Origin: Pleomorphovibrio marinus | Lineage (GTDB): Bacteria > Bacteroidota > Bacteroidia > Cytophagales > Cyclobacteriaceae | Direction: 5' to 3' | DNA length: 64,000 nucleotides | Assembly: GCF_003347495.1 (NCBI RefSeq) | Contig: NZ_QCXY01000007.1 | Coordinates: 186,001 to 250,000 of the forward strand | In this document: positions 17,387-26,328 of the stretch, one piece after another | How positions within the stretch are numbered: position 1 is the stretch's first letter | How the letters are laid out: each line of letters starts with the position of its first letter | The notes under the pieces: generated by a model | Told to the model about the DNA's origin: nothing | The model's database searches: none | The model's input: only the letters and a program-made list of their open reading frames with translations | Program-made: the position numbers and the translations under genes

Positions 17387-19495
17387 ATGCGGATAGCTCA
17401 GCTACATTTTCCTTTTTTCATCAATCTCATGGGGGGCTGGATAATACTGTCTTTTCTTTGCCTTCCTTCTTATGCGCAGGATGAAGAAATTGCCCTTCTC
17501 AGGCAAAGGTTGTTGCAAGATGCCTTGGATCAAAAAGGGTTTGTACCAAGAGTGTCCCAATACATGATCCCGAATTTTAAAGAGGCTGATGAGTACCTGG
17601 GCTCCTTGAGCGAAGAGGGTAGTTGGCAGGATGTGGATTATGCAGACCGGGACAATGAATGGGAACCTCTGATTGCCCTGAACCGGATATTGGTGATGGC
17701 ACATGCGTTTGCTAACCCAAAGCAAGAGGCTTATCAGAAACAGGAAATCATGAGGGGGATAGAAAAGGCCTTGACCTTTTGGTATAGCACAAATCCAGTT
17801 TGTGACAATTGGTATAAGAACAGGATCGCAAAGCAAATGTACCTGGGCGTAATAGGCCTTTTAGTAAGGGATGAGTTGGACAAAACCTTGCTGAACAGGG
17901 TGATAAATGACCTGACAGAGGAACCAAGCATGACAGGGTCCAACCGGACTTTACTTGCCACTTCTGTATTTTACAGGGGAGTTCTGGAGAATAATCCCGA
18001 AAGGGTTAGGATGGGTGTAGAGGGGGTAACGGATCAGGTAGTGATGGCTGAAGGGGAGGGGGTACAGGTAGATTACAGTTTTCATCAACATGGCCCTTAT
18101 CTCTATAATGGCAGCTATGGTAGTAATTTCCTGAGGGAATCCATATGGATGGCCGCAATGGTGCAGGGGACCTCGTATGCTTTTGAAGAGGTACACCTGG
18201 CCCTACTGAGGAATTATTATTGGAAGGGTACCCGATGGATGATCAGGAAGGGAGTATTGGATTACAACGTACGGGGAAGGCAAGTAGGAAGGCCCAGCGG
18301 GTTCAATCAGAGAGCCGATATTTTGGTTCCTCAACTGGCATATCTTATATCGGCAGATCCCAAACATGAAGAGGACTTAAGGGATTCCAGGGAGAGGATA
18401 GCTCAACGGCTTCCCCAAGACATTACTGGAAACCGCCATTTCTGGAGGTCGGACTATACCGCCCACCACCGGGATGCGTATTTCACTTCGCTTAGGATGT
18501 GTTCAGAACGAACAGTGGGAGTGGAGACGGATGTGAACTCTGAAAATTTGATGGGCTATTATTTACCCTATGGGCTCACCTACATTTACAGGAGGGGGGA
18601 TGAATATGAAAATATTTTTCCAGTTTGGGACTGGGCCAAGCTGCCAGGTGTAACGAATCCCAGTGAGGTTCCGGTTTCAAAAGGCAATTTCACCCAGGAG
18701 GTGGCCTTTGTGGGAGGTGTAAGTGATGGGAAATATGGAGTTTCGGCTATGGAGCTACAAGTCCAAGCTACCAAGGGGAAAAAAGCATGGTTTTGGTTTG
18801 ACGATGAATGGGTGGCTCTAGGTGCTGATATTTCGGGAGGAGGCGGTGATAGGGTCACCACAGGAATTAATCAAAGTCGGCTTTTTGGGCATGTTTACAT
18901 GGATGGAAAGGTGCAAGTAAAAGGTATAAGCAATCCTCAGCAAGCTTCGTGGATTTGGCATGACAGTGTGGCCTATGTTATTCACGACCATTCAACAGCG
19001 TTGAAGCTAGAGGCCAAAGAAAAATCAGGAAACCTACATGCCGTTTTTGGATTGGGTGCTGACACAGTATATCAAATGGAGACATTTACCTTGTATGTAG
19101 ACCATGGGGTCATGCCCGAGGATGGTAAATATGCCTACACCGTGATGCCAGGAAAAACATTAGCACAAACCGAGGAATATGTAAGGGATTCCCCAATTCT
19201 CCTGCTATCCAACACCCCTAAAGTACAGGCAGTTCACCATACTGAGTTGAACCTAACTGGTATAGTATTTTATGAGCCGGGGAGTTTTCAGGTGCAAGGG
19301 GATATTTCCTTATCCGTAAACGCACCTTGCATATTGCTATTCCATAGATCCAATGGGGATATATGGATCAGTGATCCAAGCACTAATTTGAAAGAATTAA
19401 AATTAGGATTAGCTATCGGTAAAAATGAGGAGTTTTTTAGGATAAACATGCCCAGGGGGCAGGAAGCTGGAAAAAGTGTGCGTGTTTGCAAATGA
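17387..19495 (+). CDS. Polysaccharide lyase family 8 (chondroitin AC/hyaluronate-lyase type)
   Basis: A 702-residue secreted lyase that would cleave uronic-acid-containing glycosaminoglycans or similar polymers by beta-elimination; the length matches the chondroitin AC lyase of Pedobacter heparinus (about 700). Signal peptide ends LCLPSYAQ. The alpha/alpha toroid comes first, then Lyase_8 beta domains. Catalytic residues align by motif: Asn186 in TGSNRT, His235 in HQHGP, Tyr244 in NGSYG, and arginines 296/298 in DYNVRGR. The spacing His-x8-Tyr equals that of the known enzyme (His225/Tyr234). It starts 25 nt after the esterase stop. Sulfatases upstream favour a sulfated substrate such as chondroitin sulfate; no GH88 is in the window to finish the job. 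Confidence 0.92.
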   Translation: MRIAQLHFPFFINLMGGWIILSFLCLPSYAQDEEIALLRQRLLQDALDQKGFVPRVSQYMIPNFKEADEYLGSLSEEGSWQDVDYADRDNEWEPLIALNRILVMAHAFANPKQEAYQKQEIMRGIEKALTFWYSTNPVCDNWYKNRIAKQMYLGVIGLLVRDELDKTLLNRVINDLTEEPSMTGSNRTLLATSVFYRGVLENNPERVRMGVEGVTDQVVMAEGEGVQVDYSFHQHGPYLYNGSYGSNFLRESIWMAAMVQGTSYAFEEVHLALLRNYYWKGTRWMIRKGVLDYNVRGRQVGRPSGFNQRADILVPQLAYLISADPKHEEDLRDSRERIAQRLPQDITGNRHFWRSDYTAHHRDAYFTSLRMCSERTVGVETDVNSENLMGYYLPYGLTYIYRRGDEYENIFPVWDWAKLPGVTNPSEVPVSKGNFTQEVAFVGGVSDGKYGVSAMELQVQATKGKKAWFWFDDEWVALGADISGGGGDRVTTGINQSRLFGHVYMDGKVQVKGISNPQQASWIWHDSVAYVIHDHSTALKLEAKEKSGNLHAVFGLGADTVYQMETFTLYVDHGVMPEDGKYAYTVMPGKTLAQTEEYVRDSPILLLSNTPKVQAVHHTELNLTGIVFYEPGSFQVQGDISLSVNAPCILLFHRSNGDIWISDPSTNLKELKLGLAIGKNEEFFRINMPRGQEAGKSVRVCK

Positions 19496-19550
19496 CGAAG
19501 CATCAATTTCTGGTTTGGTAATGGTAGTTTTTTAAGGATTTAGAAGAGGC

Positions 19551-19785
19551 AAGAGTAGTATAATAATAGATAAAATATTGATCTATAGTTTACTTTTATT
19601 TTAATTTTTACATAAAATAAAAGCTTTATTTAATAAATAATTATTATTTATAATTATATCGATTAAAATTTTAAAATTTAAAATATAATTTATTATTTAT
19701 ATTATATACTTTGTATAGAATTTTTTTAACTCAAATTTTTTTATTTAATTGTAACTAGTCATTAATCATTTAAACCAAAATTTAT
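19551..19785. other. Extremely AT-rich leader region
   Basis: About 235 bp composed almost only of A and T (runs such as AATAAATAATTATTATTTAT), lying between the PL8 stop and the amphipathic-protein gene. Such tracts are typically bent and easily melted. It may hold a strong promoter or bind a nucleoid protein; no specific box stands out. Confidence 0.6.
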
Positions 19786-20349
19786 ATGGGAATTCCAATT
19801 ATTTCTAATGTCGTAAACGGTATCAAAGGAGGATTGAAAGCTACCTTAAAAGGAACTGCGGATGTAGGCAGTGTATTGGTAAATTCTGTAAAAAATGTTA
19901 CAGTAACTACCCTAAAAGGTACTGGAGAACTTGTAGTTAAAGGACTTCAAGTTCCCGCATCAATCGTTACAGGAGCTATTCAAGGTGTGTCAGATATTGG
20001 TGTATCTGTAGTGAACGCAGTGCGTGGAATCGTAAGTGGAACCATTCAAGGTGCCATGGATTCCGGTGTGAGTCAGAAAGATGCCGTTCAAGGAAGTGTC
20101 AAACAGGCCATTGAGTCAGCTAAAGACTTTGGGGAAGACGTAGGCGAAGTTGCCGTCGAGGCTGTAAAAGGAGCTGTAAACGGTGTGAAACAAGTTGGCG
20201 GTGACAGCGTTGGAGCGGTCAAAGATGCTGTGATTGCAGCACTAGAGGCAGCCCAAAGCATAGGTGGAGAAAGCTTAGAAACCGTAAAATCAGCCTTAAC
20301 CTCTAGTGTAGATGGGGCTAAGGAGATAATAAAGGAAATCAAAAAATAA
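19786..20349 (+). CDS. Repetitive amphipathic-helix protein, unknown function
   Basis: A 187-residue protein with low-complexity composition: Gly, Ala, Val, Ser and Lys dominate and there is no Cys, Trp, Phe-rich core or signal peptide. It reads as irregular repeats of about 20-22 residues built on G-x-V-x-x-x-V-x-x-x-I/V patterns (GAIQGVSDIGVSVVNAV, VEAVKGAVNGVKQVGG, GAVKDAVIAALEAAQSIGG, ESLETVKSALTSSVDGAKE). These would make amphipathic helices, as in phasins, LEA-like or apolipoprotein-like proteins. The N-terminal half is more hydrophobic, the C-terminal half more acidic. A very AT-rich leader and a near-perfect terminator suggest strong, autonomous expression. Surface-layer or granule association is speculation. 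Confidence 0.75.
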   Translation: MGIPIISNVVNGIKGGLKATLKGTADVGSVLVNSVKNVTVTTLKGTGELVVKGLQVPASIVTGAIQGVSDIGVSVVNAVRGIVSGTIQGAMDSGVSQKDAVQGSVKQAIESAKDFGEDVGEVAVEAVKGAVNGVKQVGGDSVGAVKDAVIAALEAAQSIGGESLETVKSALTSSVDGAKEIIKEIKK

Positions 20350-20352
20350 TAG

Positions 20353-20389
20353 AAAAAAGGTTGCTTCAACAATTGAAGCAACCTTTTTT
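20353..20389 (+). terminator. Strong intrinsic terminator
   Basis: A perfect stem of 17 bp: AAAAAAGGTTGCTTCAA (20353-20369), loop CAA, TTGAAGCAACCTTTTTT (20373-20389). It follows the amphipathic-protein stop by 3 nt and ends in a T-tract. A-tract on the other side makes it potentially bidirectional. Confidence 0.9.
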
Positions 20390-20424
20390 GCTTCCCATTC
20401 TTAGTGCAGTTCTGCGAGCTAAGC

Positions 20425-20541
20425 TTTCATATGTTTATAATTTCTTTTCAGCTGTCATATAGCCTGCCCCGAACTTGTTTCGGGGGAATCTCGCAACGAT
20501 AATCATCCCAGTGTGTGACGTGCTCGTCATGCTCGATTTCA
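20425..20541 (-). repeat. Intergenic repeat, copy C (short form)
   Basis: On the minus strand: GAAATCGAGCATGACGAGCA, ACACTGGGATGATTATCG, TTGCGAGATTCCCCCGAAAC, TTCGGGGCAGGCTATATGACA and an AT-rich end GAAATTATAAACATATGAAA. It sits between the convergent ends of the amphipathic-protein gene and topA. Confidence 0.75.
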
Positions 20542-20609
20542 TCTTACTAATCGATTATATCGCTTGACAAGGAAAAAATGATGAACATGGTTGGGCTGCT
20601 ATTAGCCCC

Positions 20610-22934
20610 TTAGGCTTTTTTCTTTTTTCCTCCCTTTCCTTTTTTCGGGGCGGGTTGGTTTTCAATGATAGCTATGGTTTCCGAATAGGTCAAGTCCTCT
20701 GCGTTTTTGTCCTTGGGGATTTTGAAGTTCTTTTTTCCAAATTTGATATAGGGTCCCCATCTTCCGTTTAGTATCTCCAAATCCGCGTCCTCGTCAAAGG
20801 ACTTGATATGCCGCTTGGCATCGGCCTCCCGTTTTTCCTTAATGAGTGCAATGGCCTCTTCTTCGTTTACAGATAAGGGGTCGTACTCCTTTCCCAGGGA
20901 GACAAATTTACCGTCATGCCTAATATAAGGCCCAAATCTTCCAATGGCTGCCACTATTTTCTTATCCTCAAAATGCCCTACATCCCTAGGAAGCTTGAAG
21001 AGTTCGAGTGCATCCTCCAATGTGATACTTTCGATAAACTGGCCTTTTTTGAGACTGGCAAACTGTTTTTCCTCATCTTCTTGCTCCCCGATTTGTACTA
21101 AGGGGCCAAATTTCCCCAGCCTGGCGATTATTTTCTTTCCAGTCTTGGGATCCGTGCCTAGTTCCTTGGAGGAATTGACATCCGTTCGCTTAATCTGCTC
21201 AGTAAGTTCCACCTTACTGTGGAATTTACTGTAAAAGTTCTCTATCATCTCATCCCAGGGCTGTTGGCCGTGGGCAATATCATCAAACTCCTTTTCAACT
21301 TTGGCAGTGAATGAAAAGTCGATGACATTAGGGAAGTGTTCGACCAAAAAGTCATTAACTACCATTGCAATATTGGTAGGGAAAAGCTTGTTTTTGTCCG
21401 ATCCCGTAATTTCGGTCTTTTCGGCTTCCTCATAGTTTCCATTTTCAATCAGCATTTCCACATATTTCCGCGGAGTGCCGTCTCTTGACTCCTTGATAAC
21501 GTAATTTCGCTTCTGAATGGTGGATATGGTAGGGGCGTAGGTAGAAGGCCTTCCTATACCCATTTCTTCCAGTTTCTTTACCAATGAAGCTTCGGTGTAT
21601 CGTGCGGGTGGACGGGTAAAACTCTGCCTGCCCTTCATCTCCCTTAATGGTAAGTCCTGTCCAATTTCCAATGGTGGGAGCAGTCCCTTTTGTGTTGGGT
21701 TTTCCTCCTCATCCTCATCCTCTGAGCTTTCTAAGTATACCTTCAAAAAACCTTGGAATTTAATTACTTCACCACTGGCACTTAAAGTTAAATCTGAATT
21801 GGAAACTGCAATGGATACATTTGTTTTTTCAAGTTGGGCATCGGCCATTTGAGAGGCTATTGCCCTTTTCCAAATCAGTTCATATAACCTTTTCTCGTTC
21901 CGATCTGAACCTGCATCTTGTGCAGAAAAATCCGTAGGCCGAATTGCCTCGTGAGCTTCTTGCGCTCCTTCGGACTTTGCGGAGAACTTCCTGCTTTGGT
22001 GGTATTCTTTACCATAGGCGCTAAGAATTTCGCGTTGGGCTCCTTCCATGGCGTCGTTGGAGAGGTTAACGCTGTCGGTACGCATATAGGTGATTTTTCC
22101 CGCTTCATATAGCTTTTGTGCAACACTCATCGTTTGTGCCACCGAGAAATAAAGCTTGCGGCTGGCCTCCTGCTGTAAAGTAGACGTGGTAAATGGGGGA
22201 GCAGGGGTCTTTTTGGCAGGCTTGGTCTCAAGGGATTTAATGGAAAAACTTGCTGCTAAACAAGCTTTCAAAAATGCCTCAGCCTCTTCTTTGGTGTCAA
22301 ATTTTTTGGGCAACTCCGCATGAAGTACCTTGCCCTTCACATCAAAAAGGGCTGTTATTTTGTAAGAGGACTCCGACTTGAATTTCTCGATTTCCCTTTC
22401 CCTATCAACGATAAACCTTACTGCTACTGATTGGACCCTTCCTGCCGACAGACCCGCTTTGATTTTTTTCCAAAGCACCGGAGACAATTCGAATCCCACA
22501 AGCCTATCCAAAATTCTTCTTGCCTGTTGGGCATTTACCAAGTCCAGGTCAATATTCCTAGGGTTTTCCAGTGCCTTTATGATGGCTGATTTGGTGATTT
22601 CCCGGAAAACGATGCGTTTGGTATTTTCATCCTTTAGTTTTAAAACCTCCTTTAAATGCCAGGAAATCGCTTCTCCTTCACGGTCATCGTCACTCGCCAG
22701 GAATACGATCTCTGCATCCTTCACCATAGCTTTGAGCTGTTTAATGACCTCTTTCTTGTCGGGAGAAACCTCATAGGTGGGTTTAAACTTGTTTTTTATG
22801 TCTATGGCGTTTTCCCCTTTTGGCAAGTCCCTGACGTGTCCATAGCTGGAGGTTACTTTGTAGTCTTTTCCAAGATAACCTTCTATGGTCTTGGCTTTTG
22901 CAGGGGATTCGACTATGACTAGATTTTTTGGCAT
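20610..22934 (-). CDS. topA: DNA topoisomerase I
   Basis: A 774-residue type IA topoisomerase that relaxes negative supercoils. ATG 22934 (MPKNLVIVESPAKAKTIEGYLG) is the true start; the ORF can be extended 23 residues, but the Toprim domain begins here. Toprim motifs VESPAKAKTI and SDDDREGEAI are present. Then come the DNA-binding core (QQARRILDRLVGFELSPVLWKKI, GLSAGRVQSVAVR) and the catalytic tyrosine Tyr283 in ITYMRTDS. The C-terminus has three GRFGP/GRWGP-type Toprim_Crpt repeats instead of zinc fingers, and a lysine/glycine-rich tail. Both are usual in Bacteroidota. It is divergent from the SixA-like gene. Confidence 0.97.
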   Translation of the reverse strand: MPKNLVIVESPAKAKTIEGYLGKDYKVTSSYGHVRDLPKGENAIDIKNKFKPTYEVSPDKKEVIKQLKAMVKDAEIVFLASDDDREGEAISWHLKEVLKLKDENTKRIVFREITKSAIIKALENPRNIDLDLVNAQQARRILDRLVGFELSPVLWKKIKAGLSAGRVQSVAVRFIVDREREIEKFKSESSYKITALFDVKGKVLHAELPKKFDTKEEAEAFLKACLAASFSIKSLETKPAKKTPAPPFTTSTLQQEASRKLYFSVAQTMSVAQKLYEAGKITYMRTDSVNLSNDAMEGAQREILSAYGKEYHQSRKFSAKSEGAQEAHEAIRPTDFSAQDAGSDRNEKRLYELIWKRAIASQMADAQLEKTNVSIAVSNSDLTLSASGEVIKFQGFLKVYLESSEDEDEEENPTQKGLLPPLEIGQDLPLREMKGRQSFTRPPARYTEASLVKKLEEMGIGRPSTYAPTISTIQKRNYVIKESRDGTPRKYVEMLIENGNYEEAEKTEITGSDKNKLFPTNIAMVVNDFLVEHFPNVIDFSFTAKVEKEFDDIAHGQQPWDEMIENFYSKFHSKVELTEQIKRTDVNSSKELGTDPKTGKKIIARLGKFGPLVQIGEQEDEEKQFASLKKGQFIESITLEDALELFKLPRDVGHFEDKKIVAAIGRFGPYIRHDGKFVSLGKEYDPLSVNEEEAIALIKEKREADAKRHIKSFDEDADLEILNGRWGPYIKFGKKNFKIPKDKNAEDLTYSETIAIIENQPAPKKGKGGKKKKA

Positions 22935-23081
22935 TCTATGTAAGGGTGGTTTATGCTGTTTTAATTTTGGCCTAAAAATAGATGTCTTAATATTCTTGTC
23001 CAAATATATAGGCCTCCCAATTTTTTTGGCATGATAATTTCTTAATTTTTTACTTTTAAATAACCAGAAGAAGTACTAGTG

Positions 23082-23558
23082 ATGGTTAAAGAATTATGTA
23101 TCATACGCCACGGAATGGCAGAAACATCTCATGGTCAGGAAAATGATTTCGAAAGGAAACTTACGAGTTCTGGAAGGGGTAGAATTTCCAGGTTAGCACA
23201 TTTACTGAAAACGAGGGAATTTGAGTTTGATCTTGCGCTTTATAGCAACGCTGTTAGGTGCAAAGAAACCTTTGATATTCTCCAATCTTATGATCTAATC
23301 CGTAAAGCCATACCCAAACCCAGTATTTATCAAGCCAGTCACCCTACTTTGTTGCAGTTGATTTATGGTTTGGATGAATCTTTAGAGCGAGTATTATTGG
23401 TAGGGCATAACCCGGGTGTCTCGCAGCTTGTGGGGTATTTAAGTGGTGATCTATCCTTGATGCTTTCCCCAGGAATGGTGGTGCATTTGAGATTTGAAGG
23501 ATTGGAGTGGAAGGAACTTTCCAAAAAATCGGGAATGGTAATAGAGGTTTTTCAATAA
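23082..23558 (+). CDS. SixA-like histidine phosphatase family protein
   Basis: About 158 residues of the histidine phosphatase superfamily. The RHG motif (Arg9-His10-Gly11) lies at the very N-terminus and the second catalytic histidine in LVGHNPGVSQLV. Members of this short branch resemble SixA, which removes phosphate from phosphohistidine in signalling proteins; many are unassigned phosphatases. ATG 23082 is preferred over GTG 23079 just before it. The arginase-family gene begins 33 nt after its stop on the same strand, suggesting co-transcription. Confidence 0.85.
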   Translation: MVKELCIIRHGMAETSHGQENDFERKLTSSGRGRISRLAHLLKTREFEFDLALYSNAVRCKETFDILQSYDLIRKAIPKPSIYQASHPTLLQLIYGLDESLERVLLVGHNPGVSQLVGYLSGDLSLMLSPGMVVHLRFEGLEWKELSKKSGMVIEVFQ

Positions 23559-23590
23559 GCAGCCCCGAGGAAAATTAACCAATTAAATTT

Positions 23591-24664
23591 ATGACGAATA
23601 TAGAAAAGGAGAAGCAACTATTACAATTTGACCCGAATGCGGTAAGTGAAAAGGGTAAGTTTTTTGGCTTACCGTTTAATGTAGATACCGCTGAACTAAT
23701 TATTATACCTGTTCCCTGGGAAGTGACAGTAAGTTATTCTTCCGGAACAGCCAAGGCTCCTGCGGCTATTTCCGAGGCTTCTTCACAGGTGGATTTGCTT
23801 CAGGAAGACATAAAGGATGCCTGGAAGATGGGTATGGCAATGTTGCCGGTTCCTGAAAGGCTGAAGGAAGAAAACAGGAAATTCCGAAAGCTAGCCAGCA
23901 GCTATATCAACTGGTTGGAAAAAGGATCCCCCGTTCGGGATTTAGAGCGTTTTGGTGCAGTTCCAGATATCATTAACCAGGCAAACAGGGAAATGAACCA
24001 ATGGGTGAAAGACCAAGCACTGGAGCATTTGGAAAATGGGAAAATGCTGGGATTGTTGGGCGGAGACCATAGCACTCCTTTGGGGCTTGTACAAGCTATG
24101 GCAACAAAGCACCCTTCCTTTGGCATTCTTCAAATTGATGCACATGCAGATCTCAGGAAAGCCTATGAAGATTTTGAATTTTCCCATGCATCAGTAGCGC
24201 TTAACTGGATGAAAATCCCTCAGGTTGAAAAAATGACAATCGTTGGCCTCAGGGATTACTGCGACCAGGAAAATGAGATCATCCGCTCTGGGGGAAAAGT
24301 GAAGGCCTTTACGGACCAATGGTTGAAGGAGAAAATGTACGATGGAGCAAACTGGAAGCAATGCTGCGAGGAAATTATTGGCAGTTTGCCTCAAAAGGTA
24401 TATTTAAGCGTGGATATTGACGGACTGGATCCTAAGTTTTGTCCCAATACGGGTACTCCCGTGCCAGGTGGGTTACAATTTGGGGAATTGACCTATTTGG
24501 TGAAGGAATTGGTAAAATCGGGCAGAGAGATCATTGGTTTTGATTTGGTAGAAGTGTGCCCAGGACCGGAGCCTGATGAGTGGGATGCCAATGTGGGAGC
24601 GAGGTTGTTGTATAAACTTTCCAACTATATGGGTGTTTCACAGGGGAAATTGAACTGGAGTTGA
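23591..24664 (+). CDS. Arginase/agmatinase/formimidoylglutamase family hydrolase
   Basis: A 357-residue ureohydrolase that would split a guanidino or formimino group with a binuclear manganese centre in the cytoplasm. All ligands are visible: His160 in GGDHS, Asp183/His185/Asp187 in DAHAD, and Asp275/Asp277 in DIDGLDP. TPVPGGL and EVCPG complete the usual C-terminal block. The N-terminal extension (residues 1-60) and overall length exceed agmatinases of about 300 residues and fit a Bacteroidota branch with undefined substrate. Arginine, agmatine and N-formimidoylglutamate all remain possible; no hut or speA neighbour helps decide. Confidence 0.88.
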   Translation: MTNIEKEKQLLQFDPNAVSEKGKFFGLPFNVDTAELIIIPVPWEVTVSYSSGTAKAPAAISEASSQVDLLQEDIKDAWKMGMAMLPVPERLKEENRKFRKLASSYINWLEKGSPVRDLERFGAVPDIINQANREMNQWVKDQALEHLENGKMLGLLGGDHSTPLGLVQAMATKHPSFGILQIDAHADLRKAYEDFEFSHASVALNWMKIPQVEKMTIVGLRDYCDQENEIIRSGGKVKAFTDQWLKEKMYDGANWKQCCEEIIGSLPQKVYLSVDIDGLDPKFCPNTGTPVPGGLQFGELTYLVKELVKSGREIIGFDLVEVCPGPEPDEWDANVGARLLYKLSNYMGVSQGKLNWS

Positions 24665-24750
24665 TACCGAATTAAAAAGGTATTATTGCTTCTCGGTTAG
24701 ATTTTTTTAAGTTTTTACCTTTCACCCCAATGTAGGAAAAGGGAAAAGCG

Positions 24751-24758
24751 TAATTTTG
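24751..24758 (+). promoter_or_regulatory. Candidate -7 element for the MATE gene
   Basis: TAATTTTG fits TAnnTTTG exactly, 33 nt before the chosen start. The -33 region lacks a clear TTTG. Confidence 0.35.
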
Positions 24759-24791
24759 TACATCTTCAACCTCCATTCCTTTTTCTATAAT

Positions 24792-26189
24792 ATGGCACAG
24801 AGAATCAGGTATTTTTTTTCCTTGTTTAAAGATGCTATTAGAGGTCAGGAGCAGGATTACACGAAAACTCCACTAAAAACGAGCATTTTCCTTTTAGCCG
24901 TCCCAATGATTCTGGAGATGGTGATGGAGTCGCTTTTTGCGGTGGTGGATATATTTTTTGTTGCTCGTCTTGGGGAACATGCCATCGCAACAGTGGGCCT
25001 TACTGAGGCGGTGCTCACAATAATCTATTCCGTAGGCGTAGGCATCAGCATGGCAGGAACGGCCTTGGTGGCGAGAAGGTTTGGGGAGAAAAAATACCAT
25101 AGGGCAGGAACAGTGTCTTTTCAACTATTACTGGCGGGTTTTTTGTCCTCAGCACTTATGGGTCTGGCTGGGGTAGTATGGGCAGAGGATGTGCTGCTGT
25201 TAATGGGTGCCGAACCGGAAGTTATAGAAAGTGGAGTAGGGTATACCCGGATTATCTTTGCGGGCAATATGGCCATTATGCTCTTGTTTCTTATAAATGG
25301 TATTTTCCGTGGTGCAGGTCTTCCCCATTTGGCAATGCGGACACTTTGGCTTTCAAATGGATTAAATATTATTTTGGATCCCATTTTTATTTTCGGTATA
25401 GGCTCAATACCGGGAATGGGTATAGTAGGAGCAGCCTGGGCCACGACCCTGGGAAGATCCATAGGAGTGGTCTTCCAGTTGTACCACCTCTTCAACGGTA
25501 AACACAAACTTACCATTACCAGAAGTAACCTTAAGGTGAGGTGGGAAACCCTTAAAAAGATTTTCAGTATCTCGATGGGAGGCATGGGCCAGTTTCTCGT
25601 GGACTCCGCGGCTTGGATAGTATTGACCAGAATTGCAGCTACTTTTGGCAGTGCAGCAGTGGCGGGGTATACCATAGCTTTCAGGGTGTTGCTATTCAGT
25701 CTAATGCCGGCGTGGGGACTGGCTGCGGCCGCAGCTACATTGGTGGGGCAGAGCCTTGGAGCAGACAAGTTTTTTAGGGCAGAACTTTCGGCCTACCTTA
25801 CTGCAAAGTACAACTTTTATTTCCTAGCTGTCGTCACCTTACTTTATTTGTTTTTTGCAGATGACATCGTTAGTCTTTTCGCTTCTTCGGAGGAGGTGGC
25901 AGTCGTAGCCAGTGAAGGGCTGAGGATCACAGTACTGGGTTATGTTTTTTACGCTGTGGGCATGGTAATGGTACAGGCTTTCAATGGTGCCGGGGACACC
26001 AAGACTCCGGCATATATCAATGTGGCAATTTTTTGGTTGCTTGAAATTCCCTTCGCCTATCTATTCGCGGTGACTTGGGGGATGGAAACCACCGGAATCT
26101 TTGTGGTGATTGCTTGTTGCCATTCCTTACACGCTCTAGTGGCTCTTTGGTTTTTCCGCAAGGGAAATTGGAAAAAAACACCAGTTTGA
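24792..26189 (+). CDS. MATE family efflux transporter
   Basis: A 465-residue inner-membrane exporter with twelve predicted helices in two MatE repeats; the family extrudes cationic drugs or metabolites with Na+ or H+. The first repeat opens with FLLAVPMILEMVMESLFAVVDIFFVARLG, and the second after the cytoplasmic loop (FSISMGGMGQFLVDSAAWIVLTRI). The conserved GAGDTKTPAYIN segment is near the C-terminus. ATG 24792 (MAQRIRYFFS) is preferred over a TTG at 24756 that falls in the candidate promoter. A perfect terminator follows. Confidence 0.93.
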   Translation: MAQRIRYFFSLFKDAIRGQEQDYTKTPLKTSIFLLAVPMILEMVMESLFAVVDIFFVARLGEHAIATVGLTEAVLTIIYSVGVGISMAGTALVARRFGEKKYHRAGTVSFQLLLAGFLSSALMGLAGVVWAEDVLLLMGAEPEVIESGVGYTRIIFAGNMAIMLLFLINGIFRGAGLPHLAMRTLWLSNGLNIILDPIFIFGIGSIPGMGIVGAAWATTLGRSIGVVFQLYHLFNGKHKLTITRSNLKVRWETLKKIFSISMGGMGQFLVDSAAWIVLTRIAATFGSAAVAGYTIAFRVLLFSLMPAWGLAAAAATLVGQSLGADKFFRAELSAYLTAKYNFYFLAVVTLLYLFFADDIVSLFASSEEVAVVASEGLRITVLGYVFYAVGMVMVQAFNGAGDTKTPAYINVAIFWLLEIPFAYLFAVTWGMETTGIFVVIACCHSLHALVALWFFRKGNWKKTPV

Positions 26190-26192
26190 CCC

Positions 26193-26220
26193 AAAAAATA
26201 CCCCGATCGGGGTATTTTTT
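26193..26220. terminator. Bidirectional intrinsic terminator
   Basis: A self-complementary hairpin: AAAAAATACCCCG then CGGGGTATTTTTT with central AT, positions 26193-26220. It has A- and T-tracts on either side and lies between the convergent MATE and fdhD genes. Confidence 0.85.
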
Positions 26221-26328
26221 ATCCCCCCTCAAGATCCTACATTTGTAATAGGTGATAATCGTTTTTAAGCTTTGTTTTTTAAGAAAATTGGTGGGTGGTT
26301 TTGTCTCAATATTTTTTTCCCCACTACC

